A stretch of 6,207 nt of DNA from Verrucomicrobiales bacterium (GTDB lineage: Bacteria; Verrucomicrobiota; Verrucomicrobiia; Verrucomicrobiales; DEV007), in assembly GCA_023253615.1 (NCBI GenBank), contig JALRFZ010000599.1, positions 1 through 6,207 on the forward strand. The letters are read 5' to 3'. The notes beneath the pieces were generated by a model. The model had not been told where the DNA came from and did no database searches. It saw nothing but the letters and a program-made list of their open reading frames with translations. Both the position numbers and the translations under genes were made by a program. Positions within the stretch are counted from its first letter, which is position 1. The number at the start of each line of letters is the position of its first letter. Positions 1-6,207 of this stretch are shown piece after piece.

Positions 1-105
1 TCCGTCATCCGCAACCCCGACCGGTGCCCCCGCCAACAGACACCACACCGACAACGTCCCGGCAAAAAGACGGCGGGCGGAACCGCGATGTTCGGATGGT
101 TTCAT
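1..105 (-). CDS. N-terminus of an exported protein, partial (runs off left edge)
   Basis: An ATG at 103-105 opens a frame that stays open to base 1 (35 codons, too short to stand out as an ORF). The peptide begins MKPSEHRGSARRLFAGTLSV and continues with a hydrophobic stretch (WCLLAGAPVGVA) followed by DDG. This is a good signal-peptide layout: basic n-region with four R/K residues, hydrophobic core around residues 14-31, and a possible cleavage after VA at residues 31-32. The start lies 13 bases after the stop codon of the large cytochrome-type gene on the same strand, so it is probably the next gene of the same operon. No strong Shine-Dalgarno is seen; the nearest purine stretch (GAGGT) overlaps the preceding stop and is rather far from the ATG, which would fit translational coupling. 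The family cannot be named from 35 residues. Confidence 0.6.
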   Translation of the reverse strand, partial: MKPSEHRGSARRLFAGTLSVWCLLAGAPVGVADDG

Positions 106-118
106 CAATGGGATGATT

Positions 119-3100
119 CTACCTCGTTTCCCCGCTCCCCCGCGCCTCACGGAATTGCGGGCTGAGGACGATGCGCTCGACGAGATCGCCGACCCTGTGT
201 CCCTCGATCGCGACGAGTTCATCGAGGAGGGGCTGGTCGGAGATTTGGACGCTGCGCCCGAGGGCGTAGCCGAGGAGTTTGCGAGAGAACTGCCGGAGAA
301 AATCCTCGCGCCGCTCGCCCGCGAGGTAGGCGCGCAGGCCCTCCATCCCCGCGATCGACGTGCCGTCGCGCAGCACCGTTTTCGTATCAGCTTCGCGGGC
401 GCGGCCGATCGCGTCGAAGCCCTCGAGGGCGAATCCGTAGGGATCGATGCGGCTGTGGCAGCCCGCGCAATTCGCATCGCGGCTGTGGCGTTCGATGAGC
501 TGGCGCTCGGTCAATCCCTCGGGCGCCTCGTCGGGCAACACGGGAACGCCCTTGGGCGGATTCGGCAGTTTGTCGCCGAGGATCACCTCGCTCACCCAGG
601 TGCCCCGGAGGATGGCACTCGTTCGCGAAGCCCCCGAATGTTTCGCCAGGGTCGCGGCGAACCCGAGGAGTCCGCCGCGCCCCTGTTCGCGCAGGCCTTC
701 GATGCGACGCCACGACGAATCGTCGGAGGACACGGGAATGAGGACAGGGGAATTTTGGACAGGATTCCCTCGTCCCCATTCCTTTGTCCCCATTCCATAA
801 AACTCCGCCAACTCTGCATTCATGAAAGTGTGGTCCGCATCGAGGAGGGATAGCACGTTGCCGTCGTTCTGGAACAGGTCGATGAAAAAGCGCGTCACCT
901 CCTCCTGCATGTCGTCCCGCAGTTCGGGAAATTCCGGGAAATGCCGCTCGCTCTTTTCATCGAGCGTGGCGACATCGCGGACGTGAAGATACTGGCAGCC
1001 GAACTCGGTCGCGAGGCGGCGGACCCGGTCGGTCTTCAACAAGCGCCGCGCCTGTGCCGCAAGGACCTTGTCATCACGCAGCGTTCCCGCTACGGCGGCG
1101 GCGCGCAGTGCTTCATCGGGAGCCGAGGAGGTGAGAAAATAACTCAGCCGTGTCGCGAGCTCCCAGTCCGTGACGGGGCCGGTCGTCTCGCGGGCCTGCT
1201 CCCCGCGATAGAGAAAAGCCGGCGAGGTCAGGACCCGCACGAGCATCAAGCGCGGCGGAAAGGACCGGAGCGACGTTTTCTCGGCCTCCGCCAGCGGGCG
1301 CCGCCAGGCCTTTGCGGCAAAGTCGACCACCGCCTCGCGCTGGATCACGTCGGCAGCCTGCTGCTGCTCCTTGAACCGCGCCGCCGCCGCGAGAATCGGC
1401 GCACGCATCGGCTCGAAGGCGGAGGGCTTCGCATCCTGGGTCGCGTATTGGAAGAGCTGCTCGAAGACATCGACCTGCTTCAAGGGCGCCTCGCTCACGA
1501 AGAGCAATTCCGCCCAGAGCCGGTCGAGTTCGCGGGCTTCGTCCTCGGAAAGGATGAGCGACCGGAGAGGGTCGTCCTCCCGATAGAAGAGGGTCAGGGT
1601 GACGACCTCGTCCACCGGAACGATGCGGGTGTAACACAGCGCGATGGGAAAGAGCGCGCGGAACTCGTCGAACGCCTTTTCAAACCGCGCCCGCGCCTCG
1701 CTGCCGTCGTTCACGATGACCGGGGCGCTGTGCTGGGTGATGAGATTGTTGTCGCTCCATTGTCCCGGCTTCAACGCCGAAGCCGCCTGACCCGCGACGA
1801 GCGTGGTGCCCATGTCAGGCTTTTCCGTGAGTAGCCGCATCTGCACGCTGCCGGTCTTCGGCGATGCCAATCGCCCAGTGACGACGAACTCCGCGCCCTT
1901 CGCGAGCGCGGCGGGGATCTGGATCTCGAGGACCGAGGATGCCTTCGCGGTCAAGTTCGACGGGCTGCTCGAATCCGGCCGTTTCGAGAGAAAAGGCCTC
2001 AGCAGCGGCGAGTTCAGGGGAAACTGCTTCTCCAGAAACTCCCGCACCTTGGCCGCCCGTTCCGGCGAAGGCTGCTTCCGCCAGTCCGCCACCGGCCCCG
2101 GCACATCGGGCGCGGCTTCGAGGCTGGCGGGCTGGCTCAGAAAATGCCAAGGCCCGTGCGGATTGCCGGCGAGGATGTCCGGCGAAACGTCCTTGCCGAG
2201 ATCCCAGGTTTTCGATCCATCTCCAATCGAGAGGTTCACTCCGGTGAGATCGCAGGCGTGATTGCCCTCGCGCGGACCGATCACCAGAGCGACGACCTGG
2301 CCCGACTCGACGCGAACGTCCTCGAACGGCCCTATCGGAAACACCGTCGCGCCCTTCGTCTCCCCTTTCGCAAGCACCTCACTCGTATGACCGCGGCGCA
2401 CCTCGAGCGTCCAGGTGACGCCGTTGCCGCATTCCGGATGCGCGTCGGTGACGTCTCCCGCGATGCGGAAGGTGCCTGCCGTCCCGCAACGCCACGCGAT
2501 CACCGCGGCCCGCGACGGCGAGGGATGGGTCGCGACACTGTGCGCCTTCATCACTCCCGGAGTCCGCACGGTGGCGTCGGAGGAGTTCGCCAGCACGCCC
2601 AGGGCCTGATCGCCGGTCCAGCCCTTGATGAAATTGTAGTCGGGCGTGCTTTTCAGTTGCTGGGTGAGGAGCGGCTCCAGCGTCGTCGTGCCGAAGCCGA
2701 GATACTCGCGCCACGCCGCCATCAACTTCGGATCAGCCTCGCCTCCGCCCGCGATCGCATTCAGACAGGCTTCCGTGTCGGCGAGGATCCTCGCCCGTTG
2801 TGTCTCGAGATGGGTCACGAGCGCGGGCAGGTCACCGATCGGCAGATCGGGTCGCCCCGCCGAGACGAGGCGCGGATGTTCCCAGATCACCTCGTCGCCT
2901 TCCGCCCCGTCGCCCGCATCGCTTGTCGCGAGGTAGAGCGTCACATCGCGATCCGAGTCGAGTTTCACCCGCATCTCATGACGCGCCGTGAGCGGCGTGA
3001 CCGGCTCCTGCCAGGCTTTCGGCCCGTTTTCCTTGCCGATGTGGCCGACATTGGCAAACCGCCAGAGGACCTGCTGCCACGGTTCGATGTCCGCGGCGGC

Positions 3101-3940
3101 GAGCGACTTTTCGCGGAACTTCGCCCGCATCGGATCGAGCAGGAGCGAAGGCGTTTTCCCTTCGAGCGCTTCGCGGAGGAGGCCGAGATACTTGGGGCTC
3201 AGGCCCTCGTTGCTGCCGCGACCCTGCAGGGCATCGAGATATCTGCCGAGCGGCAGTCGTCCGCTGCCCGTGCCCGTGTCGAGCTGGATCCCCTGCGCGA
3301 CGGTAGCGCCCGCGTCGCCCGAGGTGGTGTGTTTTGCATAAATCGCCCGGATCCGCGCGAGCGTTTCGCCGGTCCAATCCTGCGGTGAATCACTCGCAGA
3401 AAAGCGGATGCCATCCGGCAGCAGGACGAGGTGAGCCGCCACCTCCTTCGCCGCATCGAGATACTTGGTAAGCAGCGCCGGCGACATCACGAGCGCCGCG
3501 CCCGCATTCGTGAACCCCTCCCCCGCCGCGCCATCGACGGGGAACTCGCGCGCCGGATCGAGCGAGTCGACTCCGGTGAGATCGCGCAGGGTGTAAGTGT
3601 ATTCGTGGTTGGAAAGCCGGCGCAGCACCACCGGCCCGGGGTCTCCGGCATTCGCGAGGGCGAGCTCATCGAGCGTGCCCCGCACCCAGCCGAGAAGTTG
3701 CTCCTTCTCCGCTTCGGAAAGCTGCTTCTCCTTCTTCGGAGGCATCTCGCCGTGGAGGATCTGGTCGATGACATTCTCCCAGACCTGCGGATCCTTGGCG
3801 ATGTCCGAGGTCTCGAGATCGAGTTCGCCTTTCTGCTTTTCGGTCGAGTGGCAGTTGAGGCAATAGGTTTGCAGAACCGCCCGTGGCTCGGACGCTTCGA
3901 CCGTTGAAATCAAAAGCAGGAGTTGGAAGAACCTTCTCAT
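119..3940 (-). CDS. DUF1592-family (DUF1587/1595/1592/1588/1585) c-type cytochrome protein with signal peptide
   Basis: A 1273-residue exported protein. Residues 1-16 are a Sec-type signal (MRRFF then LLLLISTV, probable cleavage after VEA). A planctomycete-type cytochrome c domain follows: haem motif CLNCH at 27-31 and a likely axial Met in GEMPPK at 64-69. DUF1587 starts near 103 (VVLRRLSNHEYTYTLRDLTG). Residues ~180-860 are a long region with predicted beta-rich stretches (about 475-600 and 665-790) that I cannot assign. A DUF1595-like motif (AKAWRRPL, ~875-882), DUF1592 (~895-1050; FLYRGEQ, LATRLSYFLTSSAPDEAL), DUF1588 (~1085-1175; RGGLLGFAATLAKHSGASRT) and DUF1585 (~1185-1260; RKLLGYALGRS) follow. 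A second haem motif, CAGCH, is at 1158-1162, followed by SRIDPYGFALEGFD, typical of the family. The ATG overlaps the DUF1501 stop as ATGA and has a strong Shine-Dalgarno, so the start is secure. Family members are thought to act in the periplasm, possibly in electron transfer; the reaction is not established. Residues ~1049-1072 come from an inserted palindrome (see repeat at 735-796). The protein is longer than many relatives, mainly in the 180-860 region. Confidence 0.93.
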   Translation of the reverse strand: MRRFFQLLLLISTVEASEPRAVLQTYCLNCHSTEKQKGELDLETSDIAKDPQVWENVIDQILHGEMPPKKEKQLSEAEKEQLLGWVRGTLDELALANAGDPGPVVLRRLSNHEYTYTLRDLTGVDSLDPAREFPVDGAAGEGFTNAGAALVMSPALLTKYLDAAKEVAAHLVLLPDGIRFSASDSPQDWTGETLARIRAIYAKHTTSGDAGATVAQGIQLDTGTGSGRLPLGRYLDALQGRGSNEGLSPKYLGLLREALEGKTPSLLLDPMRAKFREKSLAAADIEPWQQVLWRFANVGHIGKENGPKAWQEPVTPLTARHEMRVKLDSDRDVTLYLATSDAGDGAEGDEVIWEHPRLVSAGRPDLPIGDLPALVTHLETQRARILADTEACLNAIAGGGEADPKLMAAWREYLGFGTTTLEPLLTQQLKSTPDYNFIKGWTGDQALGVLANSSDATVRTPGVMKAHSVATHPSPSRAAVIAWRCGTAGTFRIAGDVTDAHPECGNGVTWTLEVRRGHTSEVLAKGETKGATVFPIGPFEDVRVESGQVVALVIGPREGNHACDLTGVNLSIGDGSKTWDLGKDVSPDILAGNPHGPWHFLSQPASLEAAPDVPGPVADWRKQPSPERAAKVREFLEKQFPLNSPLLRPFLSKRPDSSSPSNLTAKASSVLEIQIPAALAKGAEFVVTGRLASPKTGSVQMRLLTEKPDMGTTLVAGQAASALKPGQWSDNNLITQHSAPVIVNDGSEARARFEKAFDEFRALFPIALCYTRIVPVDEVVTLTLFYREDDPLRSLILSEDEARELDRLWAELLFVSEAPLKQVDVFEQLFQYATQDAKPSAFEPMRAPILAAAARFKEQQQAADVIQREAVVDFAAKAWRRPLAEAEKTSLRSFPPRLMLVRVLTSPAFLYRGEQARETTGPVTDWELATRLSYFLTSSAPDEALRAAAVAGTLRDDKVLAAQARRLLKTDRVRRLATEFGCQYLHVRDVATLDEKSERHFPEFPELRDDMQEEVTRFFIDLFQNDGNVLSLLDADHTFMNAELAEFYGMGTKEWGRGNPVQNSPVLIPVSSDDSSWRRIEGLREQGRGGLLGFAATLAKHSGASRTSAILRGTWVSEVILGDKLPNPPKGVPVLPDEAPEGLTERQLIERHSRDANCAGCHSRIDPYGFALEGFDAIGRAREADTKTVLRDGTSIAGMEGLRAYLAGERREDFLRQFSRKLLGYALGRSVQISDQPLLDELVAIEGHRVGDLVERIVLSPQFREARGSGETR
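735..796. repeat. Palindromic repeat element inserted in frame in the DUF1592-family gene
   Basis: Bases 735-753 and 764-782 form an imperfect inverted repeat: 16 of 19 positions pair around a 10-base loop. The right half also carries a tandem direct repeat: gtccccattcc occurs exactly at 772-782 and again at 786-796. The element reads through without a stop and supplies about residues 1049-1069 of the host protein (GMGTKEWGRGNPVQNSPVLI), between the conserved end of DUF1592 (AEFYG) and the WRRIEG...RGGLLG start of DUF1588, where relatives have a short linker. The GGAATGGGGAC-type arms resemble the small REP-like palindromes that RAYT (REP-associated Y1 transposase) proteins are thought to move; no such transposase is in this window, so that link is inference. 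Confidence 0.7.
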
Positions 3941-5328
3941 GACAACACCTCCTCCACGACGTGACTTTCTTCGACTCCGGTGAGCCGGAAATCCAGTCCG
4001 GCATGACGGTAGGTGAGCCGGTGGTGATCGAAACCCATCAGATGCAGGATGGTGGCGTGGAAATCGCGGACGTGGACGGGCTTTTCGGCGGCGCGCAGGC
4101 CGATCTCATCGGTGGCACCGTGGACGATGCCGCGTTTCACTCCGGCACCGGCGAGCCAGGAGCTGAAGGCCCACGGATGATGCTCGCGCCCTTTGGCCTC
4201 GGCGGTGTTGTTGAAGGGCGTGCGGCCGAATTCCGTGGTCCACACGACGAGCGTATCGTCCATCATCCCGCGTTGTTTGAGATCACGCAGCAGCGCTGCG
4301 ATGGGCTGGTCGACGTTCTTCGCGAGTGGCGCGTGCGTCATCATGTCGCCGTGCGCGTCCCAGTTCCCGGATGAGCCGGTGTCGATGAGTTCGACGAAAC
4401 GCACCCCGCGCTCGACGAGACGCCGCGCCGCGAGGCATTGCCAGCCGAAGCCGGTGGTCTGTCCGCGCTGGAGACCATAATCGGCGAGCGTGGCTTCGGA
4501 CTCCGATTTGAAATCGAACGCATCCGGCACGGCCATCTGCATGCCGAAGGCGGTTTCGAAGGTCTGCATGCGCGCGGTGAGCAGCGGATCGCCGGCACGT
4601 GTGGCGAGGTGCTCCTCGTTCACCTGGCGCAACGCGGCGAGTTCGATCTGCTGGCGGTTTGCCGGCAAACGCGGTGCGACATTCGCGATGGGTTCAGCGC
4701 CCGGCACCACGAGCGTGCCCTGATACGCGCCGGGCAGGAAGTCGCTCGCAAAGACCTGCGTACCCGCATAGGTCTGCTTCGGCGCGATGACGACAAAGCC
4801 GGGCAGGTTGCGGTTCAACGTGCCGAGGCCATAGGTCACCCACGAGCCCATGCTGGGCCGCGACTGCGCGAACGAGCCCGTGTGCATGCCGAGCGTGGCG
4901 TTGTAATGGTTCGAGTGCGAGGTGTGCATCGAGCGGATCAGCGCGATGTCGTCCACGCACGTCGAGAGATGCGGAAACAGCGTGCTCACCTCCGTGCCGC
5001 ACTGCCCGTGCTTCGCGAACTCCCACTGCGGCCGCTTCAAATAGATGCGCTCATAGCCAGGTCGGCCTTTGATCTCGGGATGGTCGGCCTTGATCTCCTT
5101 GCCGTGCCCCTTCACCAGCTCCGGCTTCGGATCAAAGCTGTCCACATGGGACACGCCACCCGTCATGAAGAGGAAGATGACGTTCTTCGCCTTCGCCGGA
5201 AAATGCGGTTCCTTTGGTGCAAGCGGGTCGGCGCTGTCCGCGAGCAATCGCTGCACGATACCGGGGAACACGAGCGATCCGGCGGCGGCGGAGCGGAGGA
5301 AGTGGCGGCGGTTGGTCGGCGTTCGCAT
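3937..5328 (-). CDS. DUF1501 domain protein, Tat-exported (alkaline phosphatase/sulfatase-like fold)
   Basis: A 463-residue protein that matches DUF1501 along its whole length. It opens with a twin-arginine signal (NRRHFLRSAAAGSLVFPG, residues 6-23), so it is probably folded with its cofactor in the cytoplasm and exported by Tat. Family hallmarks in order: IFLFMTGGVSHVDSFDPKPEL (51-71), HTSHSNHYNATLGMHTGS (135-152), RPSMGSWVTYGLG (157-169), NLPGFVVI (174-181), FVELIDTGSSGNWDAHGD (311-328), VVWTTEFGRTPF (361-372), REHHPWAFSSWLAGAG (381-396) and VRDFHATILHLMG (420-432). The Asp and His residues in the HVDSFD, WDAHGD, TEFGR and REHHP motifs are candidate metal ligands of the alkaline phosphatase-like fold. 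The substrate is unknown. I chose the ATG at 5326-5328, one base after the DUF1553 stop (TGACATG), because it places the Tat motif at the very N-terminus; an in-frame ATG at 5350-5352 would add eight residues (MSFCTSTD) and overlap DUF1553 by 23 bases. DUF1501 genes commonly follow DUF1549/DUF1553 genes, as here. Confidence 0.95.
   Translation of the reverse strand: MRTPTNRRHFLRSAAAGSLVFPGIVQRLLADSADPLAPKEPHFPAKAKNVIFLFMTGGVSHVDSFDPKPELVKGHGKEIKADHPEIKGRPGYERIYLKRPQWEFAKHGQCGTEVSTLFPHLSTCVDDIALIRSMHTSHSNHYNATLGMHTGSFAQSRPSMGSWVTYGLGTLNRNLPGFVVIAPKQTYAGTQVFASDFLPGAYQGTLVVPGAEPIANVAPRLPANRQQIELAALRQVNEEHLATRAGDPLLTARMQTFETAFGMQMAVPDAFDFKSESEATLADYGLQRGQTTGFGWQCLAARRLVERGVRFVELIDTGSSGNWDAHGDMMTHAPLAKNVDQPIAALLRDLKQRGMMDDTLVVWTTEFGRTPFNNTAEAKGREHHPWAFSSWLAGAGVKRGIVHGATDEIGLRAAEKPVHVRDFHATILHLMGFDHHRLTYRHAGLDFRLTGVEESHVVEEVLS
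3947..3955 (-). promoter_or_regulatory. Strong ribosome binding site for the DUF1592-family gene
   Basis: Read on the minus strand this is GGAGGAGGT, six bases before the ATG at 3938-3940. It lies within the last codons of DUF1501 (the EEVLS end), and the two genes share the four bases ATGA (3937-3940). This fixes the start of the downstream gene and points to coupled translation of the two proteins. Confidence 0.85.
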
Positions 5329-5329
5329 G

Positions 5330-6025
5330 TCAGTCGATGTGCAGAAACTCATTGCCCGCCATCAGCACGCGCACCTGTGCGGCCCATTTGGCGGCGTTGT
5401 CAGCGGGATAGCTGGCGAGGAAAGACTTCGTGCGCTGCGTTTCGGCGGGGTTGGGTTGGCGCTGGAACAGGATGCGCCATGCTTCGACGATGCGGGCGTC
5501 GTCATCGGGCAGTGGCGCGAGCTTTTTCGCCAAGGCATCGGCCTGGATGTGGAAGAATGGATCGTTGATGAAGTAAAGCGCCTGCGTGGGCACGGTCGTC
5601 GTTTGTCGGGCGGCAGTGGTGGCGTTGGGGTCGGCGCCGTCGAAGAGCGAGAGGAAGGGATGCCGCCGCTGGCGCTGCACCATGAGGTAGGCGCTGCGCT
5701 TGTTGGTCTCATAGACAGCGTTGAAGGGGCCGTGCTGGGTAAACTTCCACGTCGATTCCGCAGGAAAGGGATGCGCCTCGGCGGGCGTGAGATCGAGCTG
5801 GCCGGAGGCGGTGAGCAGGCTGTCGCGCATCTCCTCGGCGGTGAGGCGGCGGCGCGGAAAGTGCGCGAGGAGGCGGTTGTCGGGATCGGCATTGATTGAT
5901 GCTCCCGCAGATTCAGGGAGGCCCACAGATTGGGTTATGATCGGGCTGGACTGATTCAAAGAAAAATCTGCTGGCCTCCCTGAATCTGCTGGAAAACTCG
6001 AACGTTGATAGGCGGCGCTGCTCAA
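5330..6025 (-). CDS. DUF1553 (PSD1) protein, C-terminal part only; 5' end lost at a junction
   Basis: About 231 residues that match the C-terminal half of DUF1553. Seen: LSSAAYQRSS (1-10), a conserved family motif normally deep inside the protein; ADPDNRLLAHFPRRRLTAEEMRDSLLTASG (46-74); YETNKRSAYLMVQRQRRHPF (105-124); LFDGADPNATTAAR then TTVPTQALYFINDPFF (127-158); and the terminal helix region ending NEFLHID. DUF1553 proteins usually run to 700-1000 residues, with PSCyt1 and DUF1549 regions upstream; none of these is present. The frame stays open only to the TAG at 6071-6073 and the residues before LSSAAY do not resemble the family, so the TTG at 6023-6025 is a nominal start rather than a believable one. 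Residues ~11-42 are encoded by an inserted palindrome (5903-5993). The stop is one base before the DUF1501 start, so the downstream junction is intact. Probably a truncated gene, or a gene cut by an assembly join; the domain call itself is secure. Confidence 0.85.
   Translation of the reverse strand: MSSAAYQRSSFPADSGRPADFSLNQSSPIITQSVGLPESAGASINADPDNRLLAHFPRRRLTAEEMRDSLLTASGQLDLTPAEAHPFPAESTWKFTQHGPFNAVYETNKRSAYLMVQRQRRHPFLSLFDGADPNATTAARQTTTVPTQALYFINDPFFHIQADALAKKLAPLPDDDARIVEAWRILFQRQPNPAETQRTKSFLASYPADNAAKWAAQVRVLMAGNEFLHID
5903..5993. repeat. 91-base palindromic element inserted in frame in DUF1553
   Basis: The arms 5907-5923 (gcagattcagggaggcc) and 5973-5989 are perfect 17-base inverted repeats. 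Allowing one mismatch at 5906/5990, pairing extends outward to 5903/5993. Inward, after two mismatches, 5926-5931 pairs with 5965-5970 (cagatt/aatctg), leaving a 33-base loop. Each arm also contains the six-mer cagatt twice, 18 bases apart (5908 and 5926; mirrored at 5965 and 5983). On the minus strand it is read in the DUF1553 frame without a stop and adds about 30 residues (PADSGRPADFSLNQSSPIIT, then QSVGLPESAG) between LSSAAYQRSS and ADPDNRLL, which in relatives are separated by a short variable stretch. It is not a terminator: it has no T-tract and lies inside a coding region. Confidence 0.8.
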
Positions 6026-6065
6026 GATCGGGAAACCGGACCTCAGTGCTAACCGCTTTAAACAT
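5913..6065 (-). pseudogene. ileS: Truncated start of an isoleucyl-tRNA synthetase-like gene (probable)
   Basis: The ATG at 6063-6065 opens a 50-codon frame ending at TGA 5913-5915. Its first residues, MFKAVSTEVRFPDLEQRRL, look like the N-terminus of many bacterial IleS proteins (pattern MFK.V...V.FP.LE...L.FW), the enzyme that charges tRNA-Ile in the cytoplasm. After residue ~19 the resemblance stops: the expected FW..N.IF continuation and the HIGH-class region are absent, and the frame runs out of phase through DUF1553 sequence into the palindrome. A possible Shine-Dalgarno GAGGA lies at 6077-6081, 11 bases upstream, overlapping the stop of the preceding gene. The identification rests on about 19 residues from memory of the family, so it is moderate; a small unrelated protein is the alternative. 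Confidence 0.5.
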
Positions 6066-6079
6066 GGATGCTAAGTTCC

Positions 6080-6207
6080 TCAATCGTCAAAATCGGGATC
6101 TTCCCCGGGGACAACCTCTCCGTCTAAATCTTCGTCGTCCTCAAAATCGTCCTCTTCTTCGGAGAGTCCATCGTCGTCGGGCTCAATATCGTATTCGTCT
6201 TCAAGCT
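6080..6207 (-). CDS. C-terminus of an unidentified protein with a strongly acidic tail, partial
   Basis: A frame open from the right edge of the window ends at TGA 6080-6082. The 41 visible residues (starting LEDEYDIEPDDDGLSEEEDD and ending VVPGEDPDFDD) contain 25 Asp or Glu and no Lys or Arg, which is not what a random frame would give in GC-rich DNA; base composition here is also visibly lower in GC than the rest of the window. Such tails are seen on proteins that bind basic partners or nucleic-acid-associated complexes, but the body of this one lies outside the window and I cannot name the family. It ends 14 bases before the ileS-like ATG on the same strand, so the two may be co-transcribed. 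Confidence 0.6.
   Translation of the reverse strand, partial: LEDEYDIEPDDDGLSEEEDDFEDDEDLDGEVVPGEDPDFDD

Noticed and set aside
113..853. A 246-codon plus-strand open frame at the left
   Set aside because: It lies opposite the conserved DUF1592/1588/1585 end including the second haem motif; there is no ribosome site or family resemblance.
2144..3388. A 414-codon open frame on the plus strand opposite the DUF1592-family gene
   Set aside because: It is the antisense shadow of a GC-rich gene; its translation is Arg-rich, without recognisable motifs, while the minus strand carries clear family domains.
5329..5352. Upstream in-frame ATG (5350-5352) as the DUF1501 start
   Set aside because: It would place eight unrelated residues before a typical Tat signal and overlap DUF1553 by 23 bases; no better ribosome site is seen. 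It remains possible but less likely.
4438..5568. A 376-codon plus-strand open frame opposite DUF1501 and the DUF1553 end
   Set aside because: It spans two well-supported minus-strand genes and their junction, and its sequence is His/Arg-rich shadow translation.
5903..5993. The long hairpin as a transcription terminator between the ileS-like and DUF operons
   Set aside because: It has no T-run on either side, a large loop, and lies within sequence that codes for DUF1553 on both flanks.
6008..6070. A genuine short DUF1553 protein starting at TTG 6025
   Set aside because: The motif at the nominal start is normally internal, no ribosome site precedes it, and the upstream bases read as another gene in a different frame.

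Overview
The window looks like a piece of a GC-rich Verrucomicrobiota or Planctomycetota genome. The reason is an operon, entirely on the minus strand, of three families largely restricted to those phyla: DUF1553 (PSD1), DUF1501 and a DUF1587/1595/1592/1588/1585 c-type cytochrome protein. No rRNA, tRNA, CRISPR array or transposase gene is visible, and no gap exceeds about 20 bases.

Read in the direction of transcription (right to left), the layout is as follows. (1) 6207-6080 is the end of an unidentified protein with a very acidic tail. (2) From 6065 a reading frame opens that looks like the first ~19 codons of an isoleucyl-tRNA synthetase; it breaks off near 6009-6028. (3) From the same point, in another frame, comes the C-terminal part of a DUF1553 protein (6025-5330) lacking its usual N-terminal cytochrome and DUF1549 regions. 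(4) A complete DUF1501 protein with a twin-arginine export signal follows (5328-3937). (5) A 1273-residue DUF1592-family protein with two CxxCH haem motifs follows (3940-119), overlapping DUF1501 by four bases (ATGA). (6) 105-1 is the start of a further exported protein.

The last four genes are packed tightly (1-base gap, 4-base overlap, 13-base gap) and look like one operon for exported proteins, probably tied to the envelope-associated polymer-degradation machinery found in these phyla; the biochemical role of these DUF families is not firmly established.

Three things stand out. First, an ileS-like gene start is joined to the middle of a DUF1553 gene through about 20 bases that read sensibly in both genes: either a genomic rearrangement or an assembly chimera. 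Second, a 91-base palindrome with 17-base perfect core arms sits in frame inside the DUF1553 coding sequence. Third, a different palindromic element (735-796) sits in frame inside the DUF1592-family gene at a place where the family normally has a short linker. Together the two palindromes suggest small mobile palindromic repeats that are tolerated inside protein-coding genes.
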